A DNA stretch of 64,000 nucleotides. It comes from Methanimicrococcus blatticola. Its GTDB lineage: Archaea > Halobacteriota > Methanosarcinia > Methanosarcinales > Methanosarcinaceae. This document shows, piece after piece, positions 54,168-63,629 of the stretch; position 1 is the stretch's first letter, and each line of letters opens with the position of its first letter. The stretch covers positions 153,262-217,261 of the forward strand of contig NZ_SNYS01000006.1 of NCBI RefSeq assembly GCF_004363215.1. Reading direction: 5' to 3'. The position numbers were made by a program, and so were the translations under genes. The notes beneath the pieces are model-generated. The model worked only from the letters and a program-made list of their open reading frames with translations. It was not told where the DNA came from and did not search any database.

Positions 54168-55601
54168 TTATTCTTTCTCGAAGAAATCCTCATAAACCGC
54201 CTGATATTCCGGTAAAATTTCTATCGCTTTTTTCATTTCCGTTTTCGAGTTTTCTTTTTCTTCGATGCGATAAAAACCGCAGGCTTTCAAATAATGAGCA
54301 AATCCGGTCAGTTCCGGCTTTTCAAGACCGTTTTTCAAAATCTCATCTAAAATGTCCAAATACGCTTTGATTGAGGGATTGCCGTCTTCGTCGTCGGCGT
54401 AGTTCATGAAAATGTAAATTTCATAGAGTTTCAAAACCGAATTATTCGGGTCAATCGAAAGCCCTTTTTGAATGTAATATTGAGCCGCCAGCAAATTTTG
54501 TTCAACATTAATGCTGTCATGCGCTTTTTTTGCGTAATAGCTGACGTCTTCTTTATTTTCCGACCATTCCTTATAATCGGCGACAAATCCCTTGATATCT
54601 TCGTTTTCGGTTTGAGAAATGTCATACGCCATAATCTTTTCATGACCTTCGGGCGTGACGGAGGAATATAAGTCGCTGAACAAAAACATGCCTTTCAAAG
54701 CACTGAATTCCATATTGAACGTGGCAAACAGTCCGAAAAACGCGTCAATCTCGCCGTCAGCAAGCATTTTTCTGAAATCAGCCGCCGCTTTCAAAACGTC
54801 TTCATTGGAACTTGCATTAAATGTGCTGTTTTTTGTTTGCGGCTGTTTGTCTCTCCAATCGAAATAGTAGCCGAACCACTCTTTCAGCATCTGCCCGTTC
54901 TCGCCGTCCTCAAAACAGTCATCTTCAAAATCTTCGCGGGAACCGATTCTGTAATCCAAATAAAGTTCGCTCAGCGTTGCCATTACGTCATCTTTTAAAA
55001 GAACCGTTTTCATCTTTTCAAGGCATTTGATATTTTCTTCATCAAACGTTTCCGGTTCCATAAACGTGTAAGACGTAAAGTAAAACAGCTCGCCCAGTGA
55101 ATAAATATCATTTTTGTCAACCGCCAGCTCCGTCAGCCGGTCAAAAAGGCGAATCAACGTCATCTTTTTCGGCATCTTCTCTTCGCCGACAAAATGCGCC
55201 CAAACCGGGGAACCTGCTTCACAGCACATCTTTTTGAGCGGGAATTCTTTATCCGTTTCTGAATCGTAAGCATTATCAAACCAATAACTTGTCAGTTTGG
55301 CATCCTCACTGTAGCCGGCAATCGGATCCTCGTAAATGTACATTTCATTCGATTCCGGAAGTTTGTCAAAAAAGTCTTTGTACTTTTCATAATCCGGATG
55401 CTTCTGCGGGTCAAAAAGGTGAAAATATCCGGTTTCAACCAAAATATGATAAACGCGGAGTTTTGTAAAGCCCGTATCCCATGAATCATGAAATTCGTAA
55501 ATGTTGTAAATCAAATCAATTTTTTCGTCGTTTCCGATGTTGCTTTCATTGACAAGATGTACCATCTGCTCGGCAAAATCCTCTATTTCATGCATTGACA
55601 T
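54168..55601 (-). CDS. large cytoplasmic helical-repeat protein
   Basis: 477 aa, acidic, no signal peptide. The C-terminal third looks like TPR-type helical repeats (LAAQYYIQKGLSIDPNNSVLKLYEIYIFMNYADD, LKACGFYRIEEKENSKTEMKKAIEILP). No catalytic motif seen. A scaffold role is possible but not shown. The protein could start at Met1 or Met3. Confidence 0.6.
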   Translation of the reverse strand: MSMHEIEDFAEQMVHLVNESNIGNDEKIDLIYNIYEFHDSWDTGFTKLRVYHILVETGYFHLFDPQKHPDYEKYKDFFDKLPESNEMYIYEDPIAGYSEDAKLTSYWFDNAYDSETDKEFPLKKMCCEAGSPVWAHFVGEEKMPKKMTLIRLFDRLTELAVDKNDIYSLGELFYFTSYTFMEPETFDEENIKCLEKMKTVLLKDDVMATLSELYLDYRIGSREDFEDDCFEDGENGQMLKEWFGYYFDWRDKQPQTKNSTFNASSNEDVLKAAADFRKMLADGEIDAFFGLFATFNMEFSALKGMFLFSDLYSSVTPEGHEKIMAYDISQTENEDIKGFVADYKEWSENKEDVSYYAKKAHDSINVEQNLLAAQYYIQKGLSIDPNNSVLKLYEIYIFMNYADDEDGNPSIKAYLDILDEILKNGLEKPELTGFAHYLKACGFYRIEEKENSKTEMKKAIEILPEYQAVYEDFFEKE

Positions 55602-55633
55602 ATTCTTTTGAAACGGCTTGTTTATATTTATCT

Positions 55634-57106
55634 TTAGAGGAGCGGTGAAATCAATCGGGAAAATCCTTCTTTTACGCGCGTTGAGAACGGGCGGTTATTG
55701 TAATCTTCAACCGTAATTTGTTTACAATCCGTTTCCAATTCATCCAAAATGATTTGATTCATTTTTTCTCCGAAGTCCGTGTCGTAAATGAACGCGTTGG
55801 TTTCAAAATTCAGTTTAAAGCTGCGAATGTCCCAGTTCGCCGTTCCGATGGTTGCGACTTCGCCGTCAAAAACAGCGGTTTTGCTGTGAATAAAACCGCG
55901 GTCATAAGTGTATCCTTTCGCGCCGAGACGAATCAGGTCGCCGAGGTACGAATATGAAGCCCAATAAACAAACGGGTGATCCGGTTTGCACGGAATTTCA
56001 ATCCGAACATCGATTCCCGACAAACAAGCAACGCGAAGTGCTTCAAAAACACTTTGATCCGGAATAAAATAAGGCGTTTGAATGTAAATGGATTTTTTCG
56101 CGTGACCGACAAGGCTCAAAAAACCGCTGTAGATGGCCGTTCCGTCTGTATCCGGGCCGGAAGATGCGATTTGAACGGCAACGTCACCGATTCTGTTATC
56201 ATAAATTTCCATCGGGTAATAAATTGTTTCGTTGGTGATGCCTTTTTCTTTGGCGGCATAATTCCAGTCCATAATGAAGCGGCGCTGAAGACTGCTGACC
56301 GAACCGCCTTTAATTCGCAAATGCGTGTCGCGCCAGTAGCCGAGCGGACCCTCACCTAAATGTTCGACACCGATATTGAATCCGCCGATAAAACCGACCC
56401 GTCCGTCGACAACCAAAATTTTCCGATGGTTTCTGTAATTGATACGTGTGTTTAAAAACGGGATCGTCAGCGGGAATAATATTCTCACGTCGCCGCCGGC
56501 TTGTTTCAATTTTTTGTAAAAGGACGGGCGCACTTTGTGAACGCCGACCGCATCGAAAAGAACGCGAACTTCAACGCCTTGAGCTGCTTTTTGAGCCAGC
56601 AAGTCCATGATTTCGCGGCCGAGCGGATCGTCTCTTATGATATAATATTCCATATGGATGCTTTCGTTCGCACTCCATATGGCTTCTTTAATCGCGGCGA
56701 ATTTTTCCGCGCCGCTGATGTATACATCAACATCATTGTTGTCAAAATACGTCGCATGATCTTGTTTTAAAAGCAAGTTCACCGTCGATTCAAAATTTTT
56801 GCCGGCGTTTGAAAGTACCATTTCTTTTGTTTGAATACTTTCGATTTGAGTATTCGAATATTTCTCAAATTTGTGATCGGCAACTGTCTTTTTACCGTAT
56901 TTGTATTTCCCGTACAAATGGCGGCCGAAGAAAATATAGACGAAAAAGCCGAGAACCGGAACAAATACCAATAAAAGAATCCAAGCAGCAGCAACCTGCG
57001 GGCTGCGTCTTTCATAAAAAACGATTGTCAGCATTGCTAAGGTGTTCACAATAACGACAGCGATTAAAAAAATGACATATAATTCTTGCAGAAAAGTCCA
57101 GTCCAT
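55634..57106 (-). CDS. cls: cardiolipin synthase, PLD family
   Basis: 490 aa. Two N-terminal membrane helices. Two HxKxxxxD motifs, NHRKILVVDGRVGFIGGFNIG and IHSKTAVFDGEVATIGTANWD, form the phospholipase-D active site. It would join two archaeal phospholipids to cardiolipin analogues. Family length and order are normal. Confidence 0.93.
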   Translation of the reverse strand: MDWTFLQELYVIFLIAVVIVNTLAMLTIVFYERRSPQVAAAWILLLVFVPVLGFFVYIFFGRHLYGKYKYGKKTVADHKFEKYSNTQIESIQTKEMVLSNAGKNFESTVNLLLKQDHATYFDNNDVDVYISGAEKFAAIKEAIWSANESIHMEYYIIRDDPLGREIMDLLAQKAAQGVEVRVLFDAVGVHKVRPSFYKKLKQAGGDVRILFPLTIPFLNTRINYRNHRKILVVDGRVGFIGGFNIGVEHLGEGPLGYWRDTHLRIKGGSVSSLQRRFIMDWNYAAKEKGITNETIYYPMEIYDNRIGDVAVQIASSGPDTDGTAIYSGFLSLVGHAKKSIYIQTPYFIPDQSVFEALRVACLSGIDVRIEIPCKPDHPFVYWASYSYLGDLIRLGAKGYTYDRGFIHSKTAVFDGEVATIGTANWDIRSFKLNFETNAFIYDTDFGEKMNQIILDELETDCKQITVEDYNNRPFSTRVKEGFSRLISPLL

Positions 57107-57188
57107 GATTTCACCAAAGCCGCAAACATTTTTACAAATATTTTGATTTTATCTGATTTTTATATGTGTTCAATCGGATATAATCATT

Positions 57189-58109
57189 TCATTTTTCAAA
57201 ATCAAACAAATGTTTTTGCATCGGTTTCTGTTTTTTCCAGACACGATTGATATCTTTTATTTTGTACAAAAGACTGTATTTTTCACATTCTTCGGCAAAT
57301 ACGGCCGCCAGCTCTTTGGCATTTTCACAATCACAAACATATTTGCTGCCATACGTTTTCATGTATTTTTCTTTCAAACCCGGCCACTCTTTATCCAAAT
57401 TTTCATAATAATACTCCCGATTTCCTTTTCGAAGCGTCATCCCGAAACCGTAACACAGGACATATTCGGCACCGTTTTCTGCGGATTTTTCAACAATCCG
57501 GCGAACATTTTCCTCAGAATCCGTAATATTCGGAAGAATCGGGTTCATATGAACGCCGCAGAAGACTTCCGCATCAGATAATTTTTTAATCGCATCGAAA
57601 CGTTTGGCCGGCGTTGAAACATTCGGCTCGATTTTCCTGCAAAGTTCTTCGTCCGGTGTTGTAATTGTGATTCCGACATTGACGGGAGAATGTTTTGAAA
57701 TTGCGGAAAAAAGATCGGCATCTCTGGCAACAAGTGCTGATTTTGTGATTACGCCGACGCCGCATCTGTATTTATCAAAAAGGCGCAGTGCGTTTCGTGT
57801 CAATTCCAACTCTTTTTCAAAACTGTTGTACGGGTCGCTCATCGACCCCGTTCCGATGACCATTTCAGGCGCATTGGCTTTTCGGCGCGCTTGAAGTTCC
57901 TGTTCAATCAAAAAAAGCGCGTTTTCTTTGGCGTGAACGACTCCGAAATCTCCTTCCGGGCGGCCGCCTTGGTAGCATTCGCTTCTCGAATCACAATAAA
58001 TACAGCCGTGGTCACAGCCGCGGTAAATGTTCATCATATGTGTGCTGCCGAAGAGATCTATTTCATATTTGACAGGCAGAATCATTTTTTTGGCAGAGAT
58101 GTATTGCAC
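57189..58109 (-). CDS. radical SAM protein, SPL-like
   Basis: 306 aa. The cluster motif C-x3-C-x2-C is in RGCDHGCIYCDSRSEC near residue 30. The TGSMSDPYNSFEKELELTRN segment is typical of SplB-like or Rv2578c-type enzymes. The exact substrate is unknown. No motif for a DNA photoproduct was recognised. Single gene. Confidence 0.85.
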   Translation of the reverse strand: MQYISAKKMILPVKYEIDLFGSTHMMNIYRGCDHGCIYCDSRSECYQGGRPEGDFGVVHAKENALFLIEQELQARRKANAPEMVIGTGSMSDPYNSFEKELELTRNALRLFDKYRCGVGVITKSALVARDADLFSAISKHSPVNVGITITTPDEELCRKIEPNVSTPAKRFDAIKKLSDAEVFCGVHMNPILPNITDSEENVRRIVEKSAENGAEYVLCYGFGMTLRKGNREYYYENLDKEWPGLKEKYMKTYGSKYVCDCENAKELAAVFAEECEKYSLLYKIKDINRVWKKQKPMQKHLFDFEK

Positions 58110-58223
58110 AAAAATTCATAAGCAGCGCATTTATTTAATTTCTTGCGCAAATCAAAAAAAGCGCGTCATTTTCATCTTCAAATGAAAAATCGGCGTTGTT
58201 TGTTAAAATTTATTTGTTCAATT

Positions 58224-58991
58224 TTATTCTCTTTCCATGATGCCGATTCGTATCAAACGGCGATTGATTTTGTCCGCGGCCTGAGTTTCGGCGTCAGACT
58301 TTGTTTTGCCGGTGCCTTCGCCGGTAATGTCTGTTTTCAGCCCGGTAATGGCTTTTGGAAGAATGTAGCCCATCACGAATGTTTTGTCGTGGGGGGGACC
58401 TTCTTCAGACACCAAGAATGATTCGGGACGGAACCCGGTATAGTGCTGCTGGCAGAATTCATATAATTTCACTTTCGGGGAAATCAATGATTTCATCGAC
58501 TTTTCAGCTTCTCTTCTGTTGACGATAAATCGGCAGACAAAATCCTCTGTTGATTGAAGACCGCCGTCCAAATAGACTGCGCCGACAACGGCTTCCAAAA
58601 AGGTCGAGTTCATCTTTTTAGATTTTCCGGAAATGCCTTTTTCAACAATTAAATATTCGTCCCATTCGTTTTTCTTGACAATCTTTTCAAGTTTTTCATC
58701 GCAGACAAGATGAGATTTTAAATTTGTCAGCTGCCCCTGTTCCAGTTCAGCAAAATTTTTGAACAGAAATTCTGAGACAATGAAATCTAAGACCGCATCT
58801 CCAAAGAAAGCGGTTCTTTTATTTGACGCCTGAATCCGCGCCTCTTGCAACAATGATAAGTTGTCGAAAGAGTAGCCAATTTCCGCTTCAAATTCTTTCA
58901 GCGCTTCAAAAGAGTCACGTCTTTTCATTTCCTCATCTTCCCTTATTAATTGAGAATTCAATCGAGTCAGTTTTTTTTCGTTTTTTTCCAT
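58224..58991 (-). CDS. RNase III-like protein with degenerate active site
   Basis: 255 aa from ATG 58991; a TTG two codons earlier is possible, with GGAG upstream. RNase III plus dsRNA-binding layout: FFGDAVLDFIVSEFLF, LEAVVGAVYLDGG, then a dsRBD (SPKVKLYEFCQQHY ... GKTKSDAETQAADKINRRL). The metal-ligand Glu of the usual E-R-L-E-F-L-G-D is Ala here (KRTAFFGD), and the Asp of A-D-x-x-E-A is Thr (STFLEA). The HS motif is also missing. The other Asp and Glu remain. RNase III is uncommon in archaea, so transfer and repurposing are likely. Confidence 0.75.
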   Translation of the reverse strand: MEKNEKKLTRLNSQLIREDEEMKRRDSFEALKEFEAEIGYSFDNLSLLQEARIQASNKRTAFFGDAVLDFIVSEFLFKNFAELEQGQLTNLKSHLVCDEKLEKIVKKNEWDEYLIVEKGISGKSKKMNSTFLEAVVGAVYLDGGLQSTEDFVCRFIVNRREAEKSMKSLISPKVKLYEFCQQHYTGFRPESFLVSEEGPPHDKTFVMGYILPKAITGLKTDITGEGTGKTKSDAETQAADKINRRLIRIGIMERE

Positions 58992-59561
58992 AATCAAATG
59001 GTCAACTCCTTTTCGTTTTTTATCGTTTTAATGGATGAAGTTGTTTTCAAAGTCAGGCCGGTTTTCAAATTCGGATTGCTTTCAAATTTGTTTTGTTTCT
59101 CAAATTTGGATCGTTTCTCAAATTTGTTTTGCCTTTTACCTCATCAGTATTATATTGTTTTGTTTTTGTTGATTTCACTTTAAGTTGTCTTTTTAAAAGG
59201 TTTTTTACAATAAGGATTCGGCTGTTTATATATCTCACTCATTTTAGTTTTAAACTCTGTTACCTCATTATGCTTGATGATATATTTTAGTCGTCAACAA
59301 TATCCTTATATTATTCATTTAGTTTTTAATCCTTTTTATACCTTTTTATGGTTTCAAAAATATTAAAATATTTCAGCCCGCTGTTCGTCTTTTTATAACC
59401 GTTGAACATGATTCAAATTCGCCTGTGTTAATTTTAACTGCTTGTTTTCGATTTTTAATATCAGGCAATTATAATTTTTAATATCAGACAAATTATATAT
59501 TCTTCCCCCCACTATTCTATTATATCTCTCGTTTCGGTATTCATTTTCGGAAGGAATTATT
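58992..59561. other. gene-free stretch, degenerate repeat
   Basis: T-rich. Short imperfect repeats of CTCAAATTTG near 59085-59130. A TATA-like AAATTATATATTC lies at 59490-59502, before the Pycsar-type gene. No gene is seen. Confidence 0.4.
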
Positions 59562-60272
59562 GTGCGTGATTTTCTCTATCAGACTTATAATATGATTCTT
59601 GAAAGGCTCAGGTATGCTGAAGCCAAGAACACGATTATTTTAACGCTTCTCGGCGTTTTGATTATCGGCGCTTTCCGTATTTATGATGAAACGCCGGCCC
59701 GCCCGCTGATTGCAACAATTTATTTTTGGTGCTTTTTGTTCTTTTCTGTGTTGGCGATTGTGACGGCTTTGACGTCTTTTATGCCGAATATCAAGCTTCA
59801 GTACCTTTACAAAACAAAAGATCCGCTTCCGTCAGACAGTCTGATTTATTATGAACACGTCGCTAAATTTGATGAAGCCAAACAATATGTTGCAGCCATC
59901 AACAATGTCTATTATAATAGTGAAGCTGTTCCCGGAAATTTAGATTATGATTTGGCGGCTCAAATCATTCTTAACTCGCGATCCGTTTATCGAAAATCCG
60001 TTCTTTCCTATTACGCGATTGTTTTTACGGTCTGTGCGATATTGACGCCGGTAATCGGTGGTCTTTATCTGCTTTTCTCCCGGTATTTCTACTGGAGCGA
60101 CAAAGACGGCAGAGCAAAAATTAAATTCGGAAGACGTAAAGTTGTCAAGGAAGAAATTAAAGAAATCCGGAACAGCCCGTTCCACGATTTCAGCAAATAT
60201 TTCCTCCCGCATTTGCCCAAGAAAGGGGTTCGTAAAATTCAGCCTGAAGGTCAAAAGAAAAATAAAGAATAA
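59562..60272 (+). CDS. Pycsar effector-type membrane protein (PycTM / DUF5706)
   Basis: 236 aa, GTG start at 59562 with GGAAGGAA upstream. An N-terminal helix (AEAKNTIILTLLGVLIIGAFRIY), a second (IYFWCFLFFSVLAIVTALTSF) and a late one (YYAIVFTVCAILTPVIGGLYLLF) fit DUF5706 membrane effectors. The segment DLAAQIILNSRSVYRKSVLSYYAI matches the family. In bacteria such proteins, switched on by cyclic UMP or CMP, injure the membrane during phage attack. No cyclase gene is near, so it may stand alone or respond to another signal. Confidence 0.7.
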   Translation: MRDFLYQTYNMILERLRYAEAKNTIILTLLGVLIIGAFRIYDETPARPLIATIYFWCFLFFSVLAIVTALTSFMPNIKLQYLYKTKDPLPSDSLIYYEHVAKFDEAKQYVAAINNVYYNSEAVPGNLDYDLAAQIILNSRSVYRKSVLSYYAIVFTVCAILTPVIGGLYLLFSRYFYWSDKDGRAKIKFGRRKVVKEEIKEIRNSPFHDFSKYFLPHLPKKGVRKIQPEGQKKNKE

Positions 60273-60392
60273 AACGGATGAAAAAGAAAACAAAAAAATT
60301 AATAAAAATTCATTTTTTTATTTTGTTTCTTTTTTTTGATTTGTTGATTTATTTTTTGATTTTGCTTTCATTTTCCCTCTTTTCCGGGGAAC

Positions 60393-60402
60393 ATCTTTAA
60401 AT
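60393..60402 (+). promoter_or_regulatory. TATA box of ribosomal-protein transcript
   Basis: CTTTAAATAC; transcription would start near 60420, about 435 bases before rpl3. Confidence 0.45.
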
Positions 60403-60434
60403 ACAACTTATTCTATTTTCGGTTCGTCTTACTT

Positions 60435-60760
60435 ATTAACAAGTCGGATTTTTCCGCTTGTCTAATATTAATCCGGTGAGAACTCGTAGGAACAACATAA
60501 GTGTCAGGGCCAATTCTCTGAATGCCCGATTTGCTTTCTTCTGAAAGCGAAAACACGGAAATGTTATCATTAATATTTTTCGTTGTCGATGTTGTGGATG
60601 GATTAAATTAGATGATAATCGATGTGAGCTGCCGATGCAGCGCTCATTTATGCATCTGATTCATAAGTGTAATATAATAGTCGGACTGAAGCGTCAGACC
60701 GGGGGCCTAAGATGTTGCCGCCCGAGCGCTCTTTACTATTCTCTGTTACTTTAATCAGCG
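60435..60760 (+). ncRNA. long structured leader or small RNA before rpl3
   Basis: The region is less AT-rich than most intergenic DNA here. Stems seen: ACAAG with CTTGT (near 60440-60460, loop TTTT), GGGC with GCCC, GCTTTC-TTCT-GAAAGC (near 60533-60548), TGAGCTGC with GCA..GCTCA, and GGACTGA-AGCG-TCAGACC. A C-box-like GATGATAA and a D-box-like CTGA about 48 bases apart are also present. No known RNA family is recognised. Confidence 0.4.
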
Positions 60761-60855
60761 ATGCTTATTCGATTCTAAATCTTTTCCATAGCCTCTGACC
60801 TGTTGTTTTTGCTCCCGGTACAATTCGACAGTACAAACCATTAGGAGTCAAATAA

Positions 60856-61869
60856 ATGTCAAGCATACACAGACCTGACAGAGGTTCACGCGCTTACAGC
60901 CCTCGCAAGAGAGCAAAGAGCCACATCCCCAGATTCAGATCCTGGCCGGAGGCCTCTGGTGAGCCCAAATTACAGGCATTTGCAGGATACAAAGCAGGTA
61001 TGACTCATGTCATTATGATCGATGACATCAAGAACAGTCTTACCAACGGCGCAGAAATCTCGGTTCCGGTAACAATTATCGAAACCCCCGCAATCCATGT
61101 TGCCGCTATCCGCGCGTACGTGAAAAACACATACGGCGAAGTCGCAGCAGCAGAAGCCTGGACAACTACTCTTGAGCCGGAATTGGCACGCAGATTACGT
61201 GTCCCCAAGACCGACAAGAGCAGTGACGCATTCGCAAAGATCGAAGAACTCATTGCAAGCGGCGAAGTGACTGACATCCGTGTCATCACATACACACAGC
61301 CCAAAGCAATCGCAAGTCTCCCCAAAAAGGTTCCCGATGTCATGGAAACAGGCATCAGCGGTACTGACATGAGCGCTAAGTTCGAATACGCCAAATCCAT
61401 TCTCGGCACGGAAATCAAATTCACCGATGTCTTTAAGAACGGCGCAATTGTCGACACGGCAGCCATCACAACCGGTAAAGGAACTCAGGGTCCCGTCAAA
61501 AGATGGGGTATTTCCCTCATGAAAGGAAAACACTCCAGACAGGGCAGTTTGAGACAGATCGGTACACTCGGTCCGTTCCGCCCCGCACACGTGCAGTGGC
61601 AAGTTCCCGCAATGGGTCAGACCGGCTACCACCAGAGAACCGAATACAACAAACGCATTTTGAAGGTCGGCGAAGACGGTGCAGAAATTACACCCGCAGG
61701 CGGCATTATCAATTACGGTCTTGTCAGCGGCGAATACATCCTTATCAAAGGAAGCGTTCCCGGACCTGCCAGAAGATTGATTCGCATCAGAGACCCGATC
61801 AGATACAAGAAAGCACAGCCCGGCGAACCGCAAATCGTTCACATCAGTGTGCAGTCTCAGCAGGGGTGA
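60856..61869 (+). CDS. rpl3: ribosomal protein uL3
   Basis: 337 aa, AGGAGT 8 bases before the ATG. The first gene of the S10/spc-type ribosomal operon. Archaeal uL3 motifs: [52 protein letters not shown] and RRIGTLGPF-like [16 protein letters not shown]. It starts the large subunit fold near the peptidyl-transferase centre. Confidence 0.97.
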   Translation: MSSIHRPDRGSRAYSPRKRAKSHIPRFRSWPEASGEPKLQAFAGYKAGMTHVIMIDDIKNSLTNGAEISVPVTIIETPAIHVAAIRAYVKNTYGEVAAAEAWTTTLEPELARRLRVPKTDKSSDAFAKIEELIASGEVTDIRVITYTQPKAIASLPKKVPDVMETGISGTDMSAKFEYAKSILGTEIKFTDVFKNGAIVDTAAITTGKGTQGPVKRWGISLMKGKHSRQGSLRQIGTLGPFRPAHVQWQVPAMGQTGYHQRTEYNKRILKVGEDGAEITPAGGIINYGLVSGEYILIKGSVPGPARRLIRIRDPIRYKKAQPGEPQIVHISVQSQQG

Positions 61870-61874
61870 AATAA

Positions 61875-62648
61875 ATGGCAACAGCAAAAATTTTAGATTT
61901 ATCAGGCAAGCCGGTCGGCGAAGTTGAACTTCCGACAGTCTTCTCCGAAGATTTCCGCCCGGACCTTATCAAGAAAGCCGTTTTGGCCGCTCAGGCAAAC
62001 AGAAGACACCCGTACGGTCCCACACTTTACGCCGGTATGCAGACCTCTGCAACAGGCTGGGGTTCCGGTCGCGGCGCTTCTCACGTCCCGAGAATTGTCA
62101 ACGGCTCCCGTGCAGCACGTATCCCCCACGCAAAGGGAGGTCGCCGTGCCCACCCGCCAAAACCCGAAACGGATTACTCCGAAAAAGTCAACAAAAAGGA
62201 AAAACGCATGGCCGTCAGATCCGCAATCGCAGCAACCTGCAATGAAGATCTTGTCGTCACACGCGGTCACATCTTCATGGCTGAAGAACTCCCGATTGTT
62301 GCCGACAACGCTTTTGAAGCACTTTCCAAAACAAAAGATGTCGTTTCTTTCTTTGAAGCCATCGGCGTCTACGACGACGTTATCCGCGCAAAAGAAGGCC
62401 GTACAATCCGTGCCGGCCGCGGTAAGATGAGAGGAAGAAAATACAAGAACAGAAAAAGCCTTTTGGTCGTCACCGGCCCCAACGCAGCTGTCTCTAAAGC
62501 CGCCAGAAACCTGTCCGGCGTTGACATTGCAACCGTTGCGGAACTCAATGCAGAGCTTCTCGCCCCCGGTACACACGCAGGCCGTTTAACCGTCTGGACC
62601 AAAGCAGCAATTGACCAACTTTCAGAAAAGGAAGGTGTTTTGGAATGA
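61875..62648 (+). CDS. rpl4: ribosomal protein uL4
   Basis: 257 aa. Extended basic loop of uL4 lines the exit tunnel: [35 protein letters not shown] and [28 protein letters not shown] is the second family block. Five bases after rpl3. Confidence 0.97.
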   Translation: MATAKILDLSGKPVGEVELPTVFSEDFRPDLIKKAVLAAQANRRHPYGPTLYAGMQTSATGWGSGRGASHVPRIVNGSRAARIPHAKGGRRAHPPKPETDYSEKVNKKEKRMAVRSAIAATCNEDLVVTRGHIFMAEELPIVADNAFEALSKTKDVVSFFEAIGVYDDVIRAKEGRTIRAGRGKMRGRKYKNRKSLLVVTGPNAAVSKAARNLSGVDIATVAELNAELLAPGTHAGRLTVWTKAAIDQLSEKEGVLE

Positions 62649-62893
62649 TGTCCGTTAAATATCCGTTCATTACAGAAAAGGCCATGCTCCACATGGAAGA
62701 CAGTAAACTTCAGGTCATCGTCGACTTCCGTGCCAACAAGCACCAAATCAAAGCCGACATGGAAGAGCTTTACGGTTTTAAGGTCACAAGCGTCAGAACC
62801 ATGACCACCATGAAAGGACAGAAAAAAGCAATCATCACGTTCGAAAAGCCGGATGCAGCACACGAAATTGCGACCAGGCTCGGATTGGCATAA
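62645..62893 (+). CDS. rpl23: ribosomal protein uL23
   Basis: 82 aa; ATG 62645 overlaps the uL4 stop, and ATG 62648 is an alternative. [36 protein letters not shown] and [22 protein letters not shown] match. Part of the exit-tunnel rim. Confidence 0.96.
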   Translation: MMSVKYPFITEKAMLHMEDSKLQVIVDFRANKHQIKADMEELYGFKVTSVRTMTTMKGQKKAIITFEKPDAAHEIATRLGLA

Positions 62894-62903
62894 GGTGGTA
62901 TAA

Positions 62904-63620
62904 ATGGGTAAACGAATTATCGCACAGAGAAGAGGTAAAGGAAGCCCGACTTTCCGCGCACCTTCTCATAAATTTAAAGCAGAATTAATGCACCCCGTGA
63001 CAGCTGCCGGCGTTACTTTAAACGGTACTGTCATTGATGTTGAACACGACCCCGCAAGAGCCGCACCCATTGTCAAAGTCTTCTTTGATAACGGTGAATC
63101 TCAGCTTCTCATTGCCTGCGAAGGCATGTCTGTCGGTCAGGCAGTTGCCTGCGGCCCCGAAGCTGAAGTTAAGGCCGGTAACATCCTCCCGCTCGGAAAG
63201 ATCCCCGAGGGTGTTTTGGTCTGCAACATCGAAGGAAAGCCCCACGACGGCGGCAAATTCACAAGATCCTCCGGAACTTATGCAACCGTTGTCGCTCACG
63301 AAGAAAACAGAACATCCGTTCAGATGCCTTCCGGTGTGTTGAAATGGTTCAACCCCGAATGCCGTGCATTGATCGGTGTGGTTGCAGGCGGCGGACGTGT
63401 TGAAAAACCGTTCCTTAAAGCCGGTAAAAAATTCCACAAAATGAAAGTTCGCGCAACAAGATTCCCGCGTGTCAGAGGTGTCGCTATGAACCCGAGAGAC
63501 CACCCGTTCGGTGGCGGTAACAGACAGCACCCCACTCGCTCTACAACAGTCAGCAGAAACGCACCCCCGGGAGCCAAAGTCGGTCACATCGCCGCACGCA
63601 GAACCGGAAAGAAACGTTAA
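62904..63620 (+). CDS. rpl2: ribosomal protein uL2
   Basis: 238 aa. The archaeal N-terminus ([25 protein letters not shown]), ARTFTRSSG-like [17 protein letters not shown], and the near C-terminal [21 protein letters not shown] with its conserved His are present. GGTGGT-like sequence is upstream. Confidence 0.97.
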   Translation: MGKRIIAQRRGKGSPTFRAPSHKFKAELMHPVTAAGVTLNGTVIDVEHDPARAAPIVKVFFDNGESQLLIACEGMSVGQAVACGPEAEVKAGNILPLGKIPEGVLVCNIEGKPHDGGKFTRSSGTYATVVAHEENRTSVQMPSGVLKWFNPECRALIGVVAGGGRVEKPFLKAGKKFHKMKVRATRFPRVRGVAMNPRDHPFGGGNRQHPTRSTTVSRNAPPGAKVGHIAARRTGKKR

Positions 63621-63629
63621 GGTGATATT

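Noticed and set aside
57189-58109. Spore photoproduct lyase proper
   Set aside because: The radical SAM motif is near the N-terminus but the substrate-specific Cys region typical of lesion repair was not recognised; only SPL-like is supported.
60600-60670. A C/D-box snoRNA as a firm call
   Set aside because: C-box and D-box-like strings are present, but no terminal stem or clear D'/C' pair was found, so it is only noted inside the leader.
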